A DNA stretch of 64,000 nt. Origin: Hippasteria phrygiana. Lineage: Eukaryota; Echinodermata; Asteroidea; Valvatida; Goniasteridae. A program made the position numbers and the translations under genes. The stretch lies in the NCBI GenBank assembly GCA_037893225.1, contig JAZGUH010000085.1, positions 930,001 to 994,000 on the forward strand, in the 5' to 3' direction. How positions within the stretch are numbered: the first letter of the stretch is position 1; each line of letters begins with the position of its first letter. Shown here in pieces: positions 12,001-24,000 of this stretch. Below the pieces are notes generated by a model. The model made no database searches. It was given only the letters and a program-made list of their open reading frames with translations, and was not told the DNA's origin.

Positions 12001-15000
12001 GCATAGTCTCTTTCTGAACTTCGTTCAGGCGAGACAAACAAATAATTTGACTGTTTCCCACGGCTTTTTTAGTCTAAATTATTTTCCTTGTAGCTTCACT
12101 GTTTAAACTCTGCAGTACTTTTTCTTTTCTTTTTTGTCAAATAAACCACAGGGAAACTAATTAATTTGAATGAATTTTTAAAGTGAACAAAGAAATCTGG
12201 AAGGAGTGGGGTTTAAACCTGCGACCTCCGGAATACCGTACCGGCGCTCTACCAACTGAGCTATCTTGCCTTATGTTGGCGGTCTCCCAAATTGTCAGTA
12301 TCTTTGTTCGGGTAGGCGCTAGTCAGAATTAGCCAGGGATCACGCCCTAACTTTACGCTGCAACCTGGGAAGCGACATTGTGGGGATCACTCAATAAGGA
12401 TACGGCTAACTTATAATATCGTCCAACAAACCACAAGGGAAACAGGCTCTGTAATTTGAATGAATTCTCAACTTGAAGAAAGAGAACTTTTATATTTTTA
12501 TAATAAAATCTGTAAAGACGTAGTCCTATCAAGTATATACAAAACTGCTTTTCAAAGGAGCCTCTCATAGTTACAGTAAAACAAAATTGCGAAAGTGCTC
12601 ATTATAATTGATGTTATTTTTATTGTAATGTTTCTTGATGCGTAGCTATTTTATCGACGAAACATTCAGGTGTGAAATTTTTTTAATCAATAACAAATAC
12701 ATTGATTAATCGATTAACCAATTCTTTAGTTAAGGTGTGTCCAAATCTTGTCTATGGCTACGGCTATTCACAACAGTCCGCTAACGGCAAAAGCCAAAGC
12801 GATAGCCAATCTGATTTGGACATGGCTTGGCCAAACTTCAGTCTGGTACCCACCTCGTCATTGGTGTTGTTCTTATATTTGTGCAGTGATTCCCTGGTGA
12901 CCGGCGTCATGCTCGCCTCCTCCATGAAGGTACAGGCAGCAACAGTGAGAGGTGCAAGGAGGTCCGGCTCGCAATGGGTGACGATGTTGCTTACGACCTG
13001 CCGGGGAGAAATTGGGGAGTTTGTGGTCGATGATCATGGAACACCATAAAGTCAGAGCTGTCGACCTTTTCAAACTCATTCCAGTATTCAGAAAGCAAAA
13101 AAAATCAATATTTTACCCAGGCAATCCATATTTTTCATGAAATTTAAACTTCACCTGAAAATCTGATTTTCTTTTCTTCTGAGCTCATCCTATGCGTGCA
13201 TGCTGCGTGCTTGGTGAGTTTAACTAACCATGTGCTAGATGGACCGTCTCATTTATTTTTCAAAGCTAAAGATGGATGCGTACAAGTGCAGTGTAAAAGC
13301 ATAATATGCATGTCAAAAGATTATTATGGTCGGATTTCACAAAATCCATATTAACCCCTTGGGCACGGTATTTTACGGGAGACGTCGGGGTGTTGCAGCG
13401 GTTCTGGCAGCCAAATCGAACTGCTACAATGTGTTTGTGCAGTCAAGCATGACATACACAATAATCCAACAATGGATTGGAACTACACAAACAGCGGCCA
13501 GTGGCGTCATCCGGCCTGGTGACACTGCTTTTTTGCGCCCTATGGCGTCATCCGTACGCAAGGGGTTAAACAAATATTCATAATTCTATATTTTTCGTAA
13601 ATGTCTGTACGAAATACAGAAAATCCATACCGGTTCGAAGCTCTGCATATATAGTGGAAGTGGTCAATTCAGTACAGTAGAATGTCGCAATAAGAAACTC
13701 AGTGAGGTCCACAAAAGATCCTTTAATGTAACGATCATTCATTATTGCAATTGTCAGCCACTGACTCTCAGATTTTAAGATGGCATCCGTATTTAAAGTA
13801 CACCTCTGTTGGTATTCAATTATTACATGAAGTGTGCCCGCTTTTGGCAAGTTTCAGAAAATGTGTTTACCTTGCTTAGGAAGTATTGCTTTACTGATAA
13901 AAATGACCATTGTACGTAGTCACTACTCTTGTAGATATATCTCTCTTCTGAACTGTCAGAATTCGGCCATGTTTAGCATTTGAATAGCACTGAGTTTGTT
14001 TAGCACCGAGAGCCTCGCTATCAACCCGGAAGTGTGCAGAAGGACTGGAGCTAATATGAAATTCGTCTATTGTTTCTGAATGACACCCAGCTGCATTCTA
14101 CTTAGCGGGAAAATTTGTTAAGCAATATTTTTGTGCTACACGACTCTCTAAAATTGGGCCCAGGTGAAACTTGGAAGCACTGAATTCATAAACCTCAGAC
14201 AATAAAAAAATAGTCTGGCAATTACCGCCTCAACTGAATTTTAAAAAGAAATGCCAGGAATTTAGGGCCAATTTCATTAACCTGCCAACCACAGACACTT
14301 GTGAACAGGTTACCAGCCAAAACTCCACGTGATTTACATGCTAACCAAACAACAGCTGAATACCAGCGATTTACATCACATGAACATTTGGCTGGTAGTC
14401 GAGGAAGACTTTTCGTGCTGTGCAAATTTGTGTGCTTAGCAGCTATGTGAAATTGGCCTCCGTCCGGACCTACCTTATTCAGGACGTCCTTCTCTTCCCC
14501 TCGTTGGAGCAGGTCCAACATGCTGACCACCTGGGCTGGCTCGGTACACCCCAGGGCGGACGTACTGATCACGCGACCCGACGGCCAATCAGCAAGCAGT
14601 GCTGCCAGCAGGTGCCGGGCGTACATGATGGAAATTGCATAGTTTACCTGCCAAATGATAAATTAATGACATAACCCCCAAAAAATGAATTTCTGCTCAT
14701 TGTCGCTGTAAACATCAGTATTGGTTCCAATTAAAAGTTCTTTATATTCACTAAAAACAAAGTCCAAATCAGCTTTTTATTACTGGTCCGCAAGTGTTCC
14801 TTCGATTCGTTGGTTATGAACTGGAATGGTTCTGAAACAGATGTGATGTGATCTGGGAAGGCCTTCTCTTGGTGAAAATTTTCATTTTTCATTTTAGTGT
14901 TACATACGGGCAATTTCGTATGGGAAATGAATAAAATGATTTTTATTAAAGTTGATCAAATCACCATTAAATTAGATGTCCAGAGGGGCCATCACAAGTC

Positions 15001-18000
15001 CATCACAAACCCTCCAGTCCTAATTCCAATCACAAGCTATTCAAATGAGCTTTGACAAAGGCATTCCTTTGTCATTGTTCATCCAGTTACTTGTGACTGG
15101 CTTTATGAAAGGACTTCAGACTGGACTTGCGAAAGGACTTGTGAAAGGACTTGTGAAAGAACTTGTGAAAGGACTTGCAGGGGACTCGACTACAGCCCTG
15201 CTAAATGCATGCTTACATGTAGCAAGGAACCAAACAAAAACCGTTTGGGAAGGTCTTTATTGGTTATATAGATTTCATAGAATTTTATTTGGTAATTAAG
15301 GTTTAAAAAAATCCATAATTTTCTGACGTAATTCCGTTACCGACACATTTTTGGCCTTGGATCTTTCCACATGTAGGAAGTTTCATTTTGTTTTATTTTA
15401 ATTTGATAGCCAGGGTATAACCAGACCATATAAAAGTGTTTGTCATCAGGTAGGCTATAAGACTATAAAAAATACAGCCCAAATTCTTCTGAAATTCCAA
15501 AGTTAAAACTGTTTTATTCATGATTCTAGGATTTCTATAACTTGCGCTATGCTCTCAGCAAGTTAAGAAACCTACCTGACCTCATTTTGAGAAATCAAAC
15601 ATTAAACATTAAGTTCCAAAAAAAATGTATGGGGTTTGCACAGTAACTAAGATTGCAATTTTTTACATCTAAAATTTTTATTTAAAAACTTTCGAGAATG
15701 ATATTTTAGATATTAAAACAAATTGCAGCAAAAACTCAGATTGTCAAAACAAATCTGGGGGACTATTTTGCCCATCATCTTCAATACAGGTTCGGCAACA
15801 TGTCAAGGGTTTCATAGATCGCATCACAAATATCATGAAGGGAGGTGACAATTTTTCATGACCTGGTTTTTTGGTGTAAATTTTTAATAAAATTTCAGAA
15901 ACAATTTTGATTTCTTTTTAGATATTCTTTTTTAAAAATCTACAAAAGAAAATAAATGCACTATTTGTGGTTGCTTTAGGCCTTATATAACCATTTCCTA
16001 GCACCCACTCTCCCATACACCCTCCCTGCAGAACGGAGTAGACTATAAAATTATCTACCATGCATGCAATTTGGAATTAACAAAAATCGAGGAAATTCCA
16101 ATCTTTACAAGACTTTGTACAGTGTTTTTTTTCCATTTTCAATGGCATCAGTGTGAAGTGAAAAACGAGGAAATCAGCTGATCCGAGGAAAAGTTGCATG
16201 CCTGATCTGCATAGGGTGCGTTCGAGTAGCTTATCTGGATCGACTTGGGTGAAGGCAGACGGGTCAGCCACGAGAGCTGGGCTAATAGAACGCTCAAACG
16301 CCCTCTCCTGTTGATGTCACCTTGCACTTGAGTCGGCCATGGATGAATAAGAGTCGGCGATTGTGTAGTTACGGACACCTCTTTAGATTTGATCCATTTG
16401 AGTCAAGGTTGTTTTTAAATGAATTTATCAACCTAAAGTATACTCCTCTCAATTCTAACGACATAATTTTTCTGTAATTCTGAACGGTTTCCTGCGGGAG
16501 AAAATGCAATTTTCTTACATGTTTTGCGGTTGGTGTCTTGCGAATCAGTGCGGTCTTCGCCATCTTTATTTGCGTGTTGCGTTTTGTCATCTTCGTTGTC
16601 GTTTTACCCAAAAATTTCCCACAATTTTTTTTAAACTCTGCTCTTATCTACGACATACCTGTTGGATTTTAATGTCACAATCTAGTTTGATAAGTCCAAT
16701 AACTTAAAAGTGGATTTTGTTCTCTTATAGGAACCGTCCTTAACTACACAATCGCCCTTGAGATCAGCCATTTTTAATTACCCACTCCAGTAGAATTTGT
16801 GGGTAGTCAGACTTAACTACGCATGCGTGTGACGTAATTCCACCAGTGCATGGGGCTAACCCGAGTTGACCCGGGTGAGCTACTCGAACGCACCCATATC
16901 TTACTTTGTGTAAATGTTCCTTGGGATGGGGCTTGTTGAGAGAATTCAGTTCTTTTTTCAGCAAGGCCGCACTCCTAGCTCTCTTTTGCTTCTGGTAACT
17001 CTGTTGAAGAGATCAACATTGGAACATTGAACAAAATCAGAGTGAAACAAACAAACAAACAAACAAACAAACAAACAACAAACAAACAAACAAATGCAGA
17101 GAACAGTTCTTCAAAGGTTTCCCCCTTGAGTCGGTGACAGAGCCGCCAACCCTTTCTAACTCATTTCAATATTCAGATAGCAACAAAAATCAGTATTTTG
17201 CTCAGAAAATGCATATTTTGGATGAAATTCAGATTGTTTTTCAAGCTGAAACGGCAATGGTTCTTAATAGTAAGAATGAATTCAGCATACTTTAATACCA
17301 GGGATGTAGTCGAGTCCATCACAAGTCCATCACAAGTCCCTGCTAGTCCATCACAAGCCCTCCAGTCCGAATTCCAATCACAAGCTATTCAAATGAGCTT
17401 TGACAAAGGCATTCCTTTGTCATTGTTCATCCAGTTACTTGTGACCGGCTTTATGAAAGGACTTCTGACTGGACTTGCGAAAGGACTTGTGAAAGGACTT
17501 GCAGAGACTCGACTACAGCCCTGATATATGGATCTCATCAAAAAAGGAAGAAAAAAAAAGTTTTTTCTTTTGCTTCTGCTTGTTGTAGGCCTTCGTTGCA
17601 TTTAAATGAGTTTGTTGTCCAAGGTTATTATGGTCAGATTTCACAAAATCCGTACTTGCAAACAAAAATTCATACATTTGTATTTTTTTGTAAATTTCCA
17701 TACACAATACGGGAAAAACCATACTGGTTGGCAGCTCTGCGCTAATATCCTGGGCCCAATTTCAATGAGCTGCTTCGGGTAAAATATTTGAGAAAATGTT
17801 CCTGCTATTAAAGCACAAATCAGCTGCGAGCCAGTCACTACTGGCCTGTGTAAACAAATCCAATTATGATGGGCTTATGCAATACTACTAATCACTGCTG
17901 TAGTGACCCCCCCCCCCTATTTTATACAGTCCAGGTAGTCCAAAAATATAGAGGGACAGGCATATCAGGTTGAATCCACTGTACAGTAAGGGGAACTTTA

Positions 18001-21000
18001 GGCAGATCCATATCATTGGCCCATGGTCTTCCTTAAAGTACTATCACTTGTGGAAGTATATATTTATTATTATTATCCTGGTTTGCCAGATCAGTAGGGG
18101 AGCAAATATTAACCCCACTGCCAGGTTCCTCCAGTTTCTGAGGTTTTTCCAGGGTTTTTTGACAGCAGACAACAGGGCAACTGCACAAAAACACAGGCAA
18201 ACCTGCCAAAAACACAGGAAAACCAGTCAAAAACACTGAAAAACCTGCCAAAAACACTGGCAAACCAGTCAAAAACACTGAAAAACCTGCCAAAAAACAC
18301 TGAAAAACCTGCCAAAAAACACTGAAAAACCTGCCAAAAACACTGGCAAACCTGCCAAAAACACTGGCAAACCAGTCAAAAACACTGGCAAACCTGCCAA
18401 AAACACTGGCAAACCTGCCAAAAACACTGGCAAACCAGACAAAAACACTGAAAAACCTGCCAAAAAACACTGGAAAACCAGTCAAAAACACTGGAAAACT
18501 AGTCAAAAACACTGGCAAACCTGCCAAAAACACTGGTAAAACCTGCCAAAAACACTGGCAAACCTGCCAAAAACACTGGGAAACCAATCAAAAACACTGG
18601 AAAACCAGAAAAAAATGGAAACCTGCCAAAAACACTGGGACTCCAGTCAAAAACACAGGAAAACCTGCCAAAAACATAGGAAAACCAGTCAAAAACACAG
18701 GGAAACCTGCCAAGAACACAGGAAAACCTGCCAAAAACATTGGGAAACCACACAAACACTGGGAAAACCGGCCAAAAACACTGGAAAGCCGTCCCCAAAC
18801 CCCAGAAACTGGACAGCACCTGACACTTAGATAAAAATCTATGCACGAAATGTATCCTGGGTACCAGGCAAAATGGACAAGTGGCCGACAAATAGTCACC
18901 ACTGGAACTTACTCCATAATGAAATAAAAAAACATTTTTTACCGAGTCTCATTCTTACCTCCCGCAACGTCTTCTCAGAACCTGCGATGAGTTTCAACGA
19001 CCCATCGAGGCAAGGCTCCGGTTCAGCTTCGTTGGGGGTAACGGCTGGCCTGCTGAGGTGGGGAGACAATTGAACAACATCACTGATAAGATCCAGACAT
19101 GACACAATTTGCAAAGCCATGGAAATAAATTTGACATGGTGTATCCATAACTCCTCTCAATCTGTACTCTACACTGTGCACAGCTTCAAATGACATTTAT
19201 GGAATATTTTCTTAAAGCAAGCTTGCTGTGACACCTTAGTGGGATACATTTCACCCTGTTTGTGGAAGCTTGAGCATCCCTAATTACAGTGATATTTTCT
19301 GACTCATAAAACGAAAACAAATTGTCACTTTTTGAAGTGCAATCCACGCTCAATCTGGAAAACAAAGGCCAATGAGTGTTGTCCAGAAAGGGGCCATGAC
19401 GTCATTTTTGGGAGATGGCACGCTGACTAGGTCATGTACCTGTACTCACATACAATACGCAAACATTTACGTTGCTAAGTGTAACAACTCTGTATTCCCC
19501 AAAGCATATGTAACAGGGATCACTGCATGTGACATTATCACACCTTACAAGGATATTTCTGGTAGTCTTAACGAGATTAACCCGTTGCATCCGGCTGTTT
19601 ATTGATGGGGTGCTGGTATGCCATGATCGGGGCTGTGCAGCCAAGCGTAAACACAAAAAATAGGCACCACACTGAATAGAGTGGTCCTATTCATCGCACT
19701 TGGAGCCCCCTTCGTCTGAACGAAAGCTTTGTTTGAAAAAGCTCCATCTATTCATTACACTCCCATTCAAGAACAATCTAGTTGAAAAAAATAATGGATT
19801 GAGTACACACAGGAATGCGCCTACAGACGTCAACCGACCAGGTGGTCTTTTTCACACCGCGGCTATGGCCGTCATCCACAGATGCAGTCGAGTCCATCAC
19901 AAGTCCCTGCAAGTCCATCACAAACCCTCCAGTCCTAATCCCAATCACAAGCTATTCAAATGAGCTTTGACAAAGGCATTCCTTTGTCATTGTTCATCCA
20001 GTTACTTGTGACCGGCTTTATGAAAGGACTTCTGACTGGACTTGTGAAAGGACTTGTGAAAGTACTCGCAGGGACTCGACTACAAAACACCAGAGAGACT
20101 AGCAAGATTTCTACATATACAACAAAATATGACTGGGGCCTACTTTGGCAATGAGCTTGAAGCACTGAAGGAGACCACTCCGGAGTCCACTGACTTGAGG
20201 TCCAACCGCACCGGTTTATCAGCGGTGGCCTTGGGCTCCCACCTCTTGGCAAACTCCTTGATGTCACTGCTCACTCCTGGTGCACCATCCTCCAGAAACC
20301 TGTAGGGGGAAATGATGGGGGGGGGGGTGGGAAGACAAACATGAGAGCGACTCTTCACAAACACCGATCCTTATACATGTAAATCAGAGTTGTATTCGAG
20401 TACCTGCAAGTCCTTTCACAAGTCTTTTTACAACCCCAGTCAGAAGTCCTTTCATAAAGCCGGTCACAAGTAACTAGATGAACAATGACAAAGGAATGCC
20501 TTTGTCAAAGCTCATTTGAATAGCTTGCGATTGGGATTAGGACTGGAGGGCTTGTAATGGACTTGTGATGGACTCGAATACATCCCTGATGTAAACCCCT
20601 TTCAACCACATGATCAACAATTACATCACAATAAGCCATTTATGAGTAAATTTTAATAACATCTGGTACACTGACTTGCTCCAAATGCTTGGCACATTTT
20701 AACTTTGAATTCTCCAGACCAAAGACACTGTTTTGCAATTTGCATGCAGCAAGTTCAGTTTAAACACTATGGAAATATGGCTGTATACATGTAGGAAATT
20801 AAACGGAAAAGTCACAGGCCAAGTCAGACTTTTTTTCATGAAAGTCGCCCAATACACGGCCAACAGCCACTCTCAGTATACAAACAGAGGTGGTAGTGGT
20901 GGCCACATTTTGGGTTGATAGCCCTACCACCTTTATAGTTTTCCTGGAACCAGATCTAAATACAGGAAAGATCTTCAACAGATGCCGGAGAAATTATCCC

Positions 21001-24000
21001 AATTTTCAGACCTACCCAGACGGGGTAAGTTCCACAGTTTATGAGACCAACTCACCTCCCCCATCCCCCCCCCCCCCCCAGCATTTACAGCAACAGAAAA
21101 ACAGTGTTAAGGGCCGGTCACACTGGCCATGATAACGAAGACGATAATGAAAACGGTGAGAATAAACGGCATTGATTGTGGAATTGTCGCGTGTGTAATA
21201 CGCGTGCGTTCCATCCAACAATGGGGAGCGTTTATTCGCATCATTTTCGTTATCGTTATCGTGGCCAGTGTGACCGGCCCTTTACTTTTAATAATTCAAG
21301 CTGATCGTAAGCCAGACTAGAGTATCCTCACACCTACCATTCCTGTATCCGACTCTCTACAGCTTCGAGACTGTGACCAGACTTCTCATAAATTGCTCTC
21401 AATATAGACAGTGGCGTCATGAGCGCATCGTTGGTCACCTAAGAGAAAAAGAAACAAAATCACAGCAAAAAAGTCAAAGTCTTAATCAAGGATTTTGATT
21501 ATTTGTCCTTCTATAATAAGATGTACCTTTTTTTGGAGGCCACATTTTTGACAGACAAAGTTGAAATAGAAACACAAAAATTACTTGCTTTAGCAATTTG
21601 AACACACTTCAACCACACTTTAATCACCCAAATTGGTGAGATTTTCAATTTTTATGAATGGAACTTAACCTCATGAATACGGATGACAGCCACAGCAGCG
21701 GTTTAAAAAAAAAAAAAAAAAAAAAAACTATCTACAATCCCGGCCAAATCTCGTTGGGCCCCCAACCCCCCTGCCCCTGGTCAATGTTGGCTCTCATTGC
21801 GCGGAATGCGCTCCGGCTTGATATTACAACATTGAGCGGGGGAGCGGGGGGCGCGGAGGAGGGTATGTTTATCATCACGTGGCCCAAGCATTTTGGCCGG
21901 GATTGTCTGAAAGTTCGCCTAGTTTATCTATAAAGAGTTTAAAACACGCAAAATCAACTTTTCAACCCAAATAGTTTGAATTACCTGATTATAGCGCCCC
22001 CAAGGGAGATCCCCGTCTAAACATCGAATGCTATTTTAATGCTATAACTAATTAGGTTGTCATAATTTTTGTTTGACCGTTCGGACAACCAAGACGTTAA
22101 TTACGGGATAAATACGATTGTTTTAACAACAAGTTAAAAAATAGCCCCCAACGCCCTACAGTTGGCACTTGCTAAAAGTTGTGGACGTCATCATTGCGAC
22201 TTTCCTGAACTGAACGTTTGTGGCCTGTTTCCTGAAAATCGCTTGTGAACTTGGGAAAACACGGAAGTCTGGGGGGGGGGGGGGCAGTAGTCGCCCCTTG
22301 GCCGGGATTGTCTGAAAGTTCGCCTAGTTTATCTATAAAGAGTTTAAAACACGCAAAATCAACTTTTCAACCCAAATAGTTTGAATTACCTGATTATAGC
22401 GCCCCCAAGGGAGATCCCCGTCTAAACATCGAATGCTATTTTAATAATGATGTCCAACTAATTAGGTTGTCATAATTTTTTTTTGACCGGTCTCCGTACG
22501 TACCAAACTAAGCCCGGTCGGGATAGGGTTAACAGAATGACGATTCCTGGCTGTCATGCATTTTGGCCGGGATTGTCTGAAAGTTCGCTTAGTTTATCTA
22601 TAAAGAGTTTAAAACACGCAAAATCAACTTTTCAACCCAAATAGTTTGAATTACCTGATTATAGCGCCCACAAGGGAGATCCCCGTCTAACCATCGAATG
22701 CTATTTTAATAATGATGTCCAACTAATTAGGTTGTCATAATTTTTGTTTGACCGGTCTCCGTACGTACCAAACTAAGCCCGGTCGGGATAGGGTTAACAG
22801 AATGACGATTCCTGGCTGTCATGCGCTTGCGCCAGGACTTGTTTTGCAGTGCGCATCGTACACAATGTACCATGACGATTAGCCATGACATTTTGTCCAA
22901 TAACTTCACAAAAGACATATTTTGTTAAACGCGAAAAACGCATTATGTTACACAAACATACAAGCCTCTTCCATTTTGTTTCAACTACCTCATTCCGTGA
23001 ATTGTCGGAAAACTCAACGGTTAACCCTCGCCACTAAAAAAATAGAGAAATGACAGACTCTCCTTTACTATTTTGGTGGCGAGGGTTAACCGTTGAATTT
23101 TCCGACAAATCACGCAAAGAGACGGCTAAAAAATTGGAAGAGGCTTGTAGGTGGTTTGTGTAGCGTAATGCGATTTTCGCGTTGAACAAAAATGTCTTTT
23201 GTAAAGTTATTTGACAAAATGGCATGGTTATTCGTCATGGTACATCGTGTACGATGCGCACTACAAAACAATTGGGATCATCTGTTTCTGGAAATTGAAC
23301 GGCCAATTAAGCCTCTTGGCATCTGTGACTCACATAGTCTAGTGGTTTGGACATGTACATTCAAATGCAACAGTTGTGGGTTCGAATCCAACCCGAAAAA
23401 AAACCTCTTTTTTTTCCACTTCCTTTTCTTTTAATTACTCCTGCACTCGGAAAGCCATGACCATCCATTGCTTCTCACACTTAGGTCTTTTCTAATGTTT
23501 TTTTGTTTTGTTTTTTTAGAAAGAAAGTTTCAGACAATCCCGGCCAAATCTCGTTGGGCCCCCAACCCCCCTGCCCCTGGTCAATGTTGGCTCTCATTGC
23601 GCGGAATGCGCTCCGGCTTGATATTACAACATTGAGCGGGGGAGCGGGGGGCGCGGAGGAGGGTATGTTTATCATCACGTGGCCCAAGCATTTTGGCCGG
23701 GATTGTCTGAAAGTTCGCCTAGTTTATCTATAAAGAGTTTAAAACACGCAAAATCAACTTTTCAACCCAAATAGTTTGAATTACCTGATTATAGCGCCCC
23801 CAAGGGAGATCCCCGTCTAAACATCGAATGCTATTTTAATGCTATAACTAATTAGGTTGTCATAATTTTTGTTTGACCGTTCGGACAACCAAGACGTTAA
23901 TTACGGGATAAATACGATTGTTTTAACAACAAGTTAAAAAATAGCCCCCAACGCCCTACAGTTGGCACTTGCTAAAAGTTGTGGACGTCATCATTGCGAC

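Noticed and set aside
18033..18891. Phe/Val-rich repeat ORFs (VFLAGLP-like), superficially like membrane proteins
   Set aside because: Translations of the CCTGCCAAAAACACTGG satellite; several frames are open at once.
14960..20154. MSFDKGIPLSLFIQLLVTGF ORF in several copies
   Set aside because: The internal sequence of MITE family F, which happens to lack stops; the KGLVKGL repeat follows the 12-bp DNA repeat.
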